52,238 bases of DNA from Rhodopseudomonas faecalis (GCF_003217325.1 NZ_QJTI01000027.1:1-52238), one strand, 5' to 3'. Positions 42,066-48,765 are shown, counted from the stretch's first letter. The notes: a model not told the origin generated them from the letters alone. Program-made: numbers and translations.

Positions 42066-42122
42066 CGCGCGGCCTCGCCATCTTGACGCTGTCTAGTTAG
42101 GCTAGGAATGGACCTCCGCACC

Positions 42123-42148
42123 GTCAAGGTAATAACTTGACAGTGTCA
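42123..42148. promoter_or_regulatory. candidate operator between oxygenase and tetR
   Basis: Two overlapping symmetric words: GTCAAG-N7-CTTGAC (42123-42128/42136-42141) and TGACA-G-TGTCA (42138-42148). On the minus strand TTGACG (42122-42127) is a good -35 box for the oxygenase, so a bound TetR protein would cover it. Confidence 0.5.
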
Positions 42149-42169
42149 TGATCGTGAACCGGAACTGAA

Positions 42170-42985
42170 ATGGCCAAGCTACGTTCACCCGCACGGGACA
42201 AGGCAACCGCGGCGCGGGCCAAGGTCAAGAAAGCCGCAATGGCGCCCAAGAAGGCGTCCACGAAGGCGCCGCGCAAAGCCGCGCCCAAAGCGGTCCCCGC
42301 ACCCAAAGCTGCGTCGAAAACGTCGGCGCCGCAAACGTCGCCACTTGGCGTGCGCAGCAGCGCGCGGCGTGCCGAGGTGCGTTATCATCACCACGCGCTG
42401 CGCGATACGCTGCTGGTCGCGGCCGAACGGATTTTGGAGCGCGACGGCCTTGCCGGGCTGACGCTGCGCGCCACCGCGCGCGAGGCCGGCGTGTCGCACG
42501 CGGCGCCGACCCATCATTTTGGCGATCTCACCGGGCTGGTCAGCGATCTGGCGGCGATCGGCTTTGCGCGGTTCAACGCGGCGATGGTGGCGGCCGCGGC
42601 CGGCGCGGCCACGCCGCTCGAACAGGCCGCGGCAAGGGCGCGGGCTTATCTTGCTTATGCGCGCGCCCATCCGGCGATGTATCTACTGATGTTTCGCACC
42701 GAGCGGCTCGATCTCAATCGGCCGGCGCTGCGCGATGCCACCAACGCCGCCTTTGCCGGGCTGACCGGCACGATCGGCGATCTGCGCCGCGAGGCGGTCG
42801 ACAGCCAGTCGCTGTCGCTCGATCAGGCCGCCGGCATCGTGCGCGCTTGGTCGCTGGTGCATGGCTATACCACGCTGCTGCTCGATGGCCGGCTCGCGGA
42901 AATCCTGCAGCGGCTGCCGCCTGGCGTAGATGCCGAAACGCTGTTTGGCGCGGTGCTGACCGCGCCATTGCGGCCCCCGGCCTGA
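42170..42985 (+). CDS. TetR-family regulator with a histone-H1-like N-terminal tail
   Basis: 271 residues. The first ~57 residues are a Lys/Ala/Pro tail (KVKKAAMAPKKASTKAPRKAAPKAVPAPKAASK). Then comes a TetR DNA-binding domain (RDTLLVAAERILERDGLAGLTLRATAREAGVSHAAPTHHFGDLTGLVSDLAAIGF, helix-turn-helix about 98-117) and a ligand-binding C-terminal domain (ARARAYLAYARAHPAMYLLMFRTERLD). The tail is unusual in this family and would add non-specific DNA binding. It is divergent from the carotenoid oxygenase, which is the likely target. The next gene also carries an H1-like tail. Confidence 0.88.
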   Translation: MAKLRSPARDKATAARAKVKKAAMAPKKASTKAPRKAAPKAVPAPKAASKTSAPQTSPLGVRSSARRAEVRYHHHALRDTLLVAAERILERDGLAGLTLRATAREAGVSHAAPTHHFGDLTGLVSDLAAIGFARFNAAMVAAAAGAATPLEQAAARARAYLAYARAHPAMYLLMFRTERLDLNRPALRDATNAAFAGLTGTIGDLRREAVDSQSLSLDQAAGIVRAWSLVHGYTTLLLDGRLAEILQRLPPGVDAETLFGAVLTAPLRPPA

Positions 42986-43103
42986 GCGCGGCGGCAGGTC
43001 GCCGCTGCGGCCCCTTGCGAATGCGCTGACATTTGCGCGGAATCGCACTAGAACAGCGCGTTCGCGCGCCGCCTTTTCTGCTCACCAAGCCTTTGTCCCG
43101 CAC

Positions 43104-44036
43104 ATGCCCCCGATTCCAGAGTCCAAGCCGTATCGCATCGGCCGGTCCCGCACCGGGCTCGGCCTGTTTGCCACCAAGCCGATCAAAAAAGGCACCAAGA
43201 TCATCCGCTATTTTGGGCCGCTGCTGGACGCGCATAACGAGAAACACGACGCGATCGAGAACAAGTATCTGTTCCAGATCAACAAGCGCTGGACCATCGA
43301 CGGCTCGATCCGCAAGAACATCGCGCGCTACATCAACCATTCCTGCAAGCCGAATGCGGAGTCGGACGTCAATGTCCGCAAGCGCAAGGTGATCATCCGC
43401 GCGATCAAGAAGATCGAGCCGGGCGACGAGATCAATTATGACTACGGCACCGAATATTTTAAGGCGTTCTTGAAGCCGATCGGCTGCAAATGCGACGCCT
43501 GCGAGAAGAAGCGCGCCAAGAAGGCGGCCGAGGCCAAGGCCGAACGCGCCGCCGACAAGGCCAAATCGAACAACGGCAAGGCCAGCAGCGCCAAGACCAA
43601 GAAGGCCAAGGGCGCCGTGGCCAACAAGGTCAAGACCAAGGCCAAGGCCAAGGCCAAGACCGCTGCCGACAAGGCCAAGTCCAAAACCACCAAGTCCAAA
43701 ACCACCAAGTCCAAAACCACCAAGTCCAAAACTACCAAGACCAAAACCACCACGACCAAAGCTGCCAACGGCAAGGCGGCTGGTAACAGCAAGGCATCGA
43801 CCAAGACCAAGGCTGTCACCAAGACCAACACGGTCAGCAAGGCCAAGTCCTCGTCTAAGTCCTCGTCTAAGTCCTCGTCCAAATCCTCGTCCAAGGCCAA
43901 GTCATCGTCCAAGGCTTCGTCGAAGGCCACAGCGTCAGCACACACCACCGCCAGCAAGGCGAAGGCGGCCACCAAACCCGCCACCAAGGCGAAGCAGGCC
44001 AAGCGCCCCGCCAGCAAGCGCGCACGCAAAGCGTAA
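43104..44036 (+). CDS. SET-domain protein methyltransferase with H1-like tail
   Basis: 310 residues. Residues 8-125 form a SET domain: RIGRSRTGLGLFATKPIKKGTKIIRYFGP, RYINHSCKPNAES (cofactor-binding NHSCxPN at 78-84) and GDEINYDYG (107-115). A post-SET cysteine cluster follows (C128, C130, C133 with C81). SET enzymes transfer methyl groups from S-adenosylmethionine to protein lysines. Residues 135-310 are a histone-H1-like tail of Lys, Ala, Ser and Thr with SKTTK and SSSK tandem repeats; it is a plausible self-substrate and DNA binder. No clear ribosome site. No SET enzyme of this sort has a settled role in these bacteria. Confidence 0.9.
   Translation: MPPIPESKPYRIGRSRTGLGLFATKPIKKGTKIIRYFGPLLDAHNEKHDAIENKYLFQINKRWTIDGSIRKNIARYINHSCKPNAESDVNVRKRKVIIRAIKKIEPGDEINYDYGTEYFKAFLKPIGCKCDACEKKRAKKAAEAKAERAADKAKSNNGKASSAKTKKAKGAVANKVKTKAKAKAKTAADKAKSKTTKSKTTKSKTTKSKTTKTKTTTTKAANGKAAGNSKASTKTKAVTKTNTVSKAKSSSKSSSKSSSKSSSKAKSSSKASSKATASAHTTASKAKAATKPATKAKQAKRPASKRARKA
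43677..43751 (+). repeat. 15-bp coding tandem repeat (SKTTK units)
   Basis: Five head-to-tail copies of AAGTCCAAAACCACC; the first three are identical, the fourth and fifth carry one change each. The unit is in frame, so copy-number change would alter tail length without a frameshift. Confidence 0.9.
43845..43892 (+). repeat. 12-bp coding tandem repeat (KSSS units)
   Basis: Four copies of AAGTCCTCGTCT with one or two changes in the last two. They are in frame in the SET protein tail, 93 bp after the 15-bp array. Confidence 0.88.
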
Positions 44037-44248
44037 CGGCCGCCGCGCTGCGCCGTTGCTGCACAGCGGCATCAATGCTCCCGCGCGCGCCGTGCTGGCG
44101 CGCTGCGTCCTTGCCCCTTCTGGATGGCGGCGCGGCTTGGGTGCGCTCATCATCGCTTCCCACAAATGATCTCGATCCAGGCCGCGCAACTCTTGCGCAG
44201 CGCCCGGCAATGCGACGAAGATAGCGCTGGCTGAGGGGAGGACAGGCG

Positions 44249-44932
44249 ATGATCGTCAAACCACTCCGTATCGACGTCGTGTCCGACGTGGTGTGCCCGT
44301 GGTGCTATATCGGCAAAAGGCGGCTCGACCGCGCGCTACAGCAGCTCGGCGATGTGCCGGTGACAGTGCATTGGCGGCCTTACTTTCTCAATCCCTGGGT
44401 GCCGGCTGCGGGCATGGACCGCGATGCCTATCTCACCGCGAAATTCGGCTCGGTCGAAGGCTATCAACGGATCGCCGGCCGGATCGCCGAGGAAGCCGCG
44501 GCAGAAGGGCTGAACTACCGGCCGGAACTGGTGCGGCGCCAACCGAACACGCTTGATTGCCATCGGCTGATCCATTGGGCCGAAGAATTCGGCGGCACCA
44601 GAACGGCAGCCGCCATGAAACAGCGGCTGATGGAATTGTATTTCCGCGATGGCGGTGACCTGACCGACCGCCAAGTGTTGCTGCAGGCTGCGACCGATTG
44701 CGGGCTGGAGCCGGACCAGATCGGCGCGTGGCTCGACAGCGACCGCGACGTCGCGCTGATCAGCGCGCAGGCCAAGGACGCCGCCGAGCGCGGCATTTCC
44801 GGCGTGCCGACCTTCGTGTTCGGTCGCCGCTACGCGCTGACCGGTGCGCAGCCGCCGGAACAATTGCTGCGCGCCATCCGCCATGTCGCGGCGGAACAAA
44901 ACGCCGAGGACGATCTCGCCTGGGGGATCTGA
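44249..44932 (+). CDS. DsbA-family oxidoreductase, FrnE-like
   Basis: 227 residues. The thioredoxin-fold active site CPWC is at residues 16-19 (VVSDVVCPWCYIGKRRL), and the cis-proline loop is GISGVPTFVFGRRYALTGAQPPEQL. The rest (HWRPYFLNPWVP, RRQPNTLDCHRLIHWAEEFG, LYFRDGGDLTDRQVLLQAA) fits the FrnE branch of DsbA-like proteins, which work in the cytoplasm and are linked to oxidative stress or polyketide metabolism. There is no signal peptide, consistent with that. GAGGGGAGGA lies before the ATG. Confidence 0.9.
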   Translation: MIVKPLRIDVVSDVVCPWCYIGKRRLDRALQQLGDVPVTVHWRPYFLNPWVPAAGMDRDAYLTAKFGSVEGYQRIAGRIAEEAAAEGLNYRPELVRRQPNTLDCHRLIHWAEEFGGTRTAAAMKQRLMELYFRDGGDLTDRQVLLQAATDCGLEPDQIGAWLDSDRDVALISAQAKDAAERGISGVPTFVFGRRYALTGAQPPEQLLRAIRHVAAEQNAEDDLAWGI

Positions 44933-45063
44933 CACGGCGCCCGGCCGGTTCAAGCCGCGCCAAGTCCGCCGCGATGCAATGGCCAACATCATGCGATGCA
45001 GTGCGGCGTGACCGGTGCCATGCCGGTCATGCGGCAAAGGTGGGTGTGCGCGGCGGCGTGAGC

Positions 45064-45093
45064 GTCACGAATACTCAAGTCACGAATACTCAA
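45064..45093. repeat. perfect 15-bp tandem duplication
   Basis: GTCACGAATACTCAA occurs twice head to tail, ending 8 bp before the 149-bp element at 45102. It is non-coding. Confidence 0.85.
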
Positions 45094-45101
45094 AGTGTAT
45101 G

Positions 45102-45250
45102 ATACCAACGGAAATTGATACCAATCCATCTGCATGTCATGGCCCGGCTCCGCCCCGGCCATCCGCGTCCTTGATCTTGCGCCGCTTTCAAGACGTGGAT
45201 GCCCGCGACAAGCGCGGGCATTACGAGTCAATGGCAGGAGCCGTTGGTAT
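45102..45250. mobile_element. 149-bp element with perfect 10-bp terminal inverted repeats (copy B)
   Basis: The ends are ATACCAACGG and CCGTTGGTAT, exact inverted copies. Inside are a second GATACCAA word, a GGCCCGGC/CCGGCC hairpin, and the palindrome ATGCCCGCG-ACAA-GCGCGGGCAT (one offset). The element is non-coding. Related copies lie at 39141-39266, 49954-50048 and 52017-52059. The terminal repeats and size fit a MITE-like, non-autonomous element or a compound REP. No target-site duplication is evident. Confidence 0.7.
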
Positions 45251-45740
45251 GACGCTCATCCTATGCGGACTGCTGGATCAGTTAGTCGCGCCGCATGCGC
45301 GCTCAGTAGCGCTAACGATCAGGCGGTCAGTGCCGAGCAGGGCGCTTGATCAATGGTTCGTGAGCGGAGCGGATAGCGGACCGCGGAACTTATGCGCTTG
45401 AGCGCATCGCGGCCGGCGCCCAAACACCCGAGCAATGCGTTCAGTTTGGCCAAACGTGGTTCGCGGTCTTAACCATGGCTGGCGAATCTGCCGCTATCGG
45501 CAGCGGCGCGGCGGGGGCTGGCTAACAGTCGAGCTATGCCTGCGGCGTAACGCCGTGACCAATTGCATCAACTCTCCGTAGCTTGAAAACCAGCGCGACA
45601 GTGATCTATGGTCCTCGGGCTTGCCGCAGCCATCTGCAACAGCAGTCATTCCGATCTGTAGTTGCGAAGATCGTGCCACGGTCGAGCCAATCTGCAGCGG
45701 CCACGGCGAGCTGCGGATGCGAGGCGTGAGGAGAACAGCA
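45251..45740. other. non-coding gap
   Basis: 490 bp without a convincing gene. It contains a palindrome ATGCGCT-TG-AGCGCAT (45392-45407) and one CtrA 8-mer TTAACCAT (45469-45476) about 265 bp before the next gene. GAGGAGA at its end is the ribosome site of the gene at 45741. Nothing else is recognisable. Confidence 0.55.
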
Positions 45741-46067
45741 ATGGCTCAGTCAACCCATGACCCGTCGATGCCGAAGCGATGGCTGCGGCCCGCGCTTGGC
45801 TTGGTTGCGGGATGTTTTGTTGGCGGGTCGATGCTGGCGAGCACCGCCGTCGCGCAGATGCCGAACGTCAATCTGATTCCTGAACTCAAGAGCAAGAGCG
45901 CCGAGGAAATCGAACAGGAACGAATTGCGGAAAAAGCCTACCGAGACTCGCTGAGAAAGATCCCGGACAGCAAGGCATCGTCCGACCCTTGGGGCGATGT
46001 TCGTGGCACGGAGCCCGCTCGGGCCTCTGCTAAACCGAAAAACAAGACCGGTAACGCCGCGAATTGA
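45741..46067 (+). CDS. small exported hypothetical protein
   Basis: 108 residues. A basic start and hydrophobic stretch (RWLRPALGLVAGCFVGGSMLASTAVAQ) form a signal peptide with a cysteine inside it. The mature part (MPNVNLIPELKSKSAEEIEQERIAEKAYRDSLRKIPDSKASSDPWGDVRGTEP) is charged and helical, then Ala/Lys/Asn-rich. The IPELKSKSAEEIEQER...YRDSLRKIPD.KASSDPWGDVR pattern is of a small periplasmic protein type common in Bradyrhizobium relatives; function unknown. GAGGAGA lies 9 nt before the ATG at 45741. Confidence 0.8.
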   Translation: MAQSTHDPSMPKRWLRPALGLVAGCFVGGSMLASTAVAQMPNVNLIPELKSKSAEEIEQERIAEKAYRDSLRKIPDSKASSDPWGDVRGTEPARASAKPKNKTGNAAN

Positions 46068-46149
46068 CAGTGGGTGGCGCGCGATCATCGCGGCCATCAC
46101 AGGTTTTGCGCGGAGCCGGAGGCCGAGTGCAGCGACGAGGTTGTTCGCA

Positions 46150-46314
46150 ATGGACAAGAGCGTGGCTAGGCTGAATATCGAGCACTACCGCAGGCTGCTC
46201 GCCACAGATATCGACGACTGCAAGCGGCAGACGATTATCAAATTGCTCGCCCAGGAAGAGGCCACCCTGGCGAGCCTGATCAGATCCGAGAAGGCCGAGA
46301 AGAGCCGCACCTAG
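46150..46314 (+). CDS. small hypothetical protein (54 aa)
   Basis: 54 residues, DKSVARLNIEHYRRLLATD at the start, then IDDCKRQTIIKLLAQEEATLASLIRSEKAEKSRT: a short helical hairpin. Very similar short proteins of the form ARLNIEHFRKLL...KRQ-LL-LLAEEEAKLA are widespread in Bradyrhizobium relatives; function unknown. The start at 46150 is set by that conserved beginning. It follows the exported protein by 82 nt in the same direction. Confidence 0.75.
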   Translation: MDKSVARLNIEHYRRLLATDIDDCKRQTIIKLLAQEEATLASLIRSEKAEKSRT

Positions 46315-46652
46315 CGTTTTGGTTCCGATGCTTTCAGAACCGAGTTCGTGCTGTGACGGTCTGCCTTGAGTGCTGACGCGCGTTTTGATCGCGAAGTTCT
46401 GGATGGCGAAACTTCCAGCGTGCTTGCACACGCCCACATGAATTGCCGCGATCCGGAATTCTAAGGGGGGAGCTCGGCTTGGGATCCGGCCGCGGCCATC
46501 ATGGAGCGGCTAGTTAGATTGACCAATCCGCATCGGCCGATGCTGTGTGAGCCAATGGATACTACCTCAGCCGGCGTCGAAACCGGCCGGCTCTGAGCTA
46601 AGAATGCTCAGCTATCAGGGCTGCGGCTGACCGAAGGTCAGCCGGCCGCGCA
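46315..46652. other. non-coding gap with hairpins
   Basis: 338 bp without a convincing gene. It contains CTGAGC-N7-GCTCAG (46593-46611) and the strong hairpin CGGCTGACC-GAA-GGTCAGCCG (46624-46644). The latter starts 9 nt beyond the stop codon of the minus-strand gene at 46653 and may end its transcript, although there is no U-tract. Confidence 0.5.
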
Positions 46653-46844
46653 TCAGCCGTAGGTCAGGTGGCGCCATTCCCGCCAATGGGTCGGGCGGAC
46701 TTCCACGGGTTTGCCGCTCTTCGAATCGGCCCAGCCTTGTTTGGTCCGTCGACACGGGAACACCAAAGCGTGAGGGCCGTCATCGTCGATGACAGCCAGC
46801 TCAAGGTCCTGATCGTAAGGAGCGCTTTCGATTGATTGCCACAT
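46653..46844 (-). CDS. small DUF551-like protein
   Basis: 63 residues: MWQSIESAPYDQDLELAVID, then DDGPHALVFPCRRTKQGWADSKSGKPVEVRPTHWREWRHLTYG. The pattern W-x-S-x-x-A-P at the start and PTHWR-x-W at the end is that of DUF551-like small proteins; function unknown. There is no Shine-Dalgarno. A FixK-like box lies exactly 36 bp upstream of the start and TAGATA sits at the -10 position, so the message may be leaderless. Confidence 0.78.
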   Translation of the reverse strand: MWQSIESAPYDQDLELAVIDDDGPHALVFPCRRTKQGWADSKSGKPVEVRPTHWREWRHLTYG

Positions 46845-46879
46845 TGCTTCTATCTAGGCTAGCAGCGATCGCGCAAAAA

Positions 46880-46893
46880 TTGATCTAGGTCAT
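46880..46893 (-). promoter_or_regulatory. FixK/FNR-like box before the DUF551-like gene
   Basis: TTGAT-CTAG-GTCAT matches TTGAT-N4-ATCAA at 8 of 10 fixed bases. Its centre is 41.5-42.5 bp from the first base of the start codon, the class II activator position. The minus-strand TAGATA (46851-46856) fits a -10 box at the right distance. Confidence 0.5.
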
Positions 46894-47010
46894 CCGGTGA
46901 TGATCGGCCGACGGGCTCCTGGTGGCGCCTGCTCCCGCTCCCAGCGGCGTGCCGCTGGGGTGTTGTCATCCTGGTCATCTTCTTCCCGATCCGGTGGTGA
47001 CGCGCACGTT

Positions 47011-47187
47011 TCAATCGCCGCTATCGCCGAGCAGCTTGCCTGTCGCACAATTGATGAAGTGCAGTCGGGTGCAAGCCGGACACTCGAAGGCCTCGTACTC
47101 GCCGCTCTGTTCTGGGGGGCAGTTATCCTGCCGCCAGGCCTGAACGTTCATGCGGGTGCGCGGACATCGGTAGATGAAATGAGCCAT
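47011..47187 (-). CDS. 58-residue zinc-ribbon-like protein
   Basis: 58 residues reading MAHFIYRCPRTRMNVQAWRQ, then DNCPPEQSGEYEAFECPACTRLHFINCATGKLLGDSGD. Cysteines at C8, C23, C36, C39 and C47, including a CPAC pair, suggest a zinc ribbon. Proteins starting MAHFIYRCP-x-T are frequent in Bradyrhizobium relatives; function unknown. No Shine-Dalgarno is present. A perfect FixK-type palindrome lies exactly 36 bp upstream, the same spacing as in the neighbouring DUF551-like gene. Confidence 0.8.
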   Translation of the reverse strand: MAHFIYRCPRTRMNVQAWRQDNCPPEQSGEYEAFECPACTRLHFINCATGKLLGDSGD

Positions 47188-47222
47188 GACGGCGAACAGG
47201 GCGCCGACAGAAGCGTGATCGT

Positions 47223-47236
47223 TTGATCTAGATCAA
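47223..47236 (-). promoter_or_regulatory. perfect FixK/FNR box before the zinc-ribbon gene
   Basis: TTGAT-CTAG-ATCAA is a perfect match to the FixK/FNR consensus; the full palindrome TTTGATCTAGATCAAA spans 16 bp. Its centre is 41.5 bp upstream of the base before the start codon. No good -10 box is visible. No plus-strand gene follows within reach. Confidence 0.68.
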
Positions 47237-47361
47237 ATGGTGCGAGATTCTCCGCAATATTGGCCGGTTTTCCTGACGTTCGCTGCAAGTACTGGTGCAT
47301 GGGTAGTGGCGAGGCGTCAAGAACCGGACACTGTTATCCTTTGAAAAATGCAGACCTCGAA

Positions 47362-47392
47362 CGCCCAAAACCGCTGTGAGCGGTCTTGGGCG
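47362..47392 (-). terminator. 14-bp hairpin after the collagen-like gene
   Basis: CGCCCAAAACCGCT pairs with AGCGGTCTTGGGCG (one A-C mismatch) around a GTG loop. It begins 16 nt beyond the stop codon of the minus-strand gene at 47408. A T-run on that strand comes only about 12 nt later, so it is a probable but not classic terminator. Confidence 0.55.
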
Positions 47393-47407
47393 ATCGTGGG
47401 ACTACGA

Positions 47408-47758
47408 TTATTTTCGGGCACAGGTTGCGATCGTGCGGGCGGCGTTGGGACCGCAGCGAGCGGTGAGAATGCCGTTTTCGATCTGCAGATTGTCGCTGAA
47501 TTTCGCGCTGGTCGGGCCGACGCAGATGGCGGAGATCAGCGTCTCATCCTCGGCGCACTTGGTCGGGCAGCCATTGGCGGCGCAGCTCTCGGACGTCACG
47601 GTGCGGATGCTGCTGCCGGAGACGCCGGGAGGACCAGCGGGGCCCACAGGACCGGCGACACCCGGCTCGCCCTTGGGGCCGACCTCGCCGGATTTCTGAT
47701 TGCAGCCCGCGAGCGCAACCGTAGCGGCAAGTATTGCGATCAATGTCGGAACGCGCAT
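47408..47758 (-). CDS. collagen-like lipoprotein
   Basis: 116 residues. The lipoprotein signal (RVPTLIAILAATVALAGC, lipobox LAGC) is followed by a short collagen-like run of G-x-y triplets (GEVGPKGEPGVAGPVGPAGP, then PGVSGSS), and then by a cysteine-rich domain of about 65 residues (C at SCAANGC, KCAED, ICVG, RCGP, TCARK). It should be anchored in a membrane with the triplet part as a rod or trimerisation unit. Function unknown. GGAGGGG and GAGAGG lie before the ATG. A FixK-like box is 93 bp upstream. Confidence 0.85.
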   Translation of the reverse strand: MRVPTLIAILAATVALAGCNQKSGEVGPKGEPGVAGPVGPAGPPGVSGSSIRTVTSESCAANGCPTKCAEDETLISAICVGPTSAKFSDNLQIENGILTARCGPNAARTIATCARK

Positions 47759-47850
47759 CCTCTCGACCCCTCCAACCTGTAAGCGTCCACCCGATCACCA
47801 GCGACGGATGCGCCGGTGTGTCAGCTAATCTGACATTGCTCGAAATACCG

Positions 47851-47864
47851 TTGATTTCGCTCAA
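47851..47864 (-). promoter_or_regulatory. FixK-like box before the collagen-like gene
   Basis: TTGA-TTTCGC-TCAA keeps both TTGA/TCAA arms; one inner base (C where R is expected) deviates from TTGAY-N4-RTCAA. It is 93 bp before the start, allowing a leader of about 58 nt that includes the Shine-Dalgarno. Confidence 0.4.
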
Positions 47865-47956
47865 ATCACGGTGCCGCATTATTGGCCGGGGACCGCCAGC
47901 TAACGCGGCAATTCGTCATCTGGCATAGGCAATGAGCAGGCGGTGGAGAGGGTGGC

Positions 47957-48289
47957 TTAGCGTCGATGCTGGACCTGGTGCATCGCTCCGGTCAGGCTGT
48001 CGATGTAGTAACCGATGCCTTGCGGCTCGCGCGCGGTTGATGGTTCGTCGGCGGGCTCAGCGCGTTCGGCGCGCGATGGTTGACCCTGGGGCTGCTGATC
48101 GCGCGTGCGGGTCTCAAGGGCGCGATTGGCGAGCAGGTGCCATTCGATCGCCAGCTCTTCCCAATTCTGCCGCTCCGTCGCGTCGGTGGCCTGCTTGGCC
48201 CGTAGCTCGCTGGCGATCGCTTTCAGCCGAAACAGGGTGTGACGCGGCGTCGAGTTGTGAGCTGCAGATTGTTGATTGCGCTGGGCCAT
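47957..48289 (-). CDS. hypothetical helical protein (110 aa)
   Basis: 110 residues. The first two thirds (RHTLFRLKAIASELRAKQATDATERQNWEELAIEWHLLANRALE) are helical and the rest is polar (Gln, Arg, Glu, Pro) ending GIGYYIDSLTGAMHQVQHRR. The E-x-L-A-I-E-W-H-x-L-A motif occurs in small uncharacterised proteins of Bradyrhizobium relatives. The ATG at 48289 is preferred because GAGGA lies 6 nt before it; an in-frame ATG two codons earlier is too close to that site. No domain with known function. Confidence 0.72.
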   Translation of the reverse strand: MAQRNQQSAAHNSTPRHTLFRLKAIASELRAKQATDATERQNWEELAIEWHLLANRALETRTRDQQPQGQPSRAERAEPADEPSTAREPQGIGYYIDSLTGAMHQVQHRR

Positions 48290-48576
48290 CGCCATTCCTC
48301 GCAAAGCAAGCGATGCCTCAGCAGAATCGTGTTCGGAGCAAATTGCAAGAGGCCGTTGACCTCGGGTGATCACGAGGGACCGGGCACATGCTCGCGCTGC
48401 GAACAAGGCGGTCTCGAACCACCAGAAAGTCTATGGGGATTGCGCGCGCGCTTGGTGGTCAAATCGGCCGAGCGGCGCGAGGCTGGACCGGCGCCGCGGC
48501 CTGCGGTCGGCGGTTCGACCGTGGGGGTGGGGCCGGCAACGGTGCCGATCACCAGCGAAGGACGAGGAGTGCCGAC

Positions 48577-48765
48577 ATGACCTTCCATATCAACGCCATC
48601 GACACCTCCGGGGCGCTGTCGCTGCATCGCGAGACGGTCGCCGCTGCGATCAAGAAGGCGAACGAGTTGCTCGCTGACGGTTGCTGGGACGTGGAGATCA
48701 TCACGCCCGATGGCCGCAGCTATCCGGCCACGGCGCTCAATCAATTGGAGCTTGAACAGGGGTGA
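48577..48765 (+). CDS. small hypothetical protein (62 aa)
   Basis: 62 residues: TFHINAIDTSGALSLHRETV, AAAIKKANELLADGCWDVEI, ITPDGRSYPATALNQLELEQG. The strand-helix-strand pattern with a central A-x-K-x-A-x-E-L helix and T-x-D-G-R-x-Y ending is common in short proteins of these bacteria; function unknown. GAGGAG lies 7 nt before the ATG. The frame extends upstream but without a supported start. Confidence 0.75.
   Translation: MTFHINAIDTSGALSLHRETVAAAIKKANELLADGCWDVEIITPDGRSYPATALNQLELEQG

Noticed and set aside
42986-43103. Possible extra gene between tetR and the SET gene
   Set aside because: No frame with start signal; the overlapping 119-codon frame at 43033 is a shadow of the SET gene.
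43677-43892. Possible CRISPR array
   Set aside because: Units are contiguous 15- and 12-bp in-frame coding repeats without spacers.
43442-44029. Leucine/alanine-rich minus-strand frame opposite the SET tail
   Set aside because: It is the complement of Lys/Ser/Thr repeats and looks membrane-like only because of that; no start signal or conserved motif.
46501-46599. 32-codon ORF MERLVRLTNPH...
   Set aside because: No ribosome site or conserved pattern, and it runs through hairpins.
48400-48440. tRNA-like GGTCTCGAACC word
   Set aside because: No acceptor, D or anticodon stems can be built around it; no tRNA or rRNA was found in the window.
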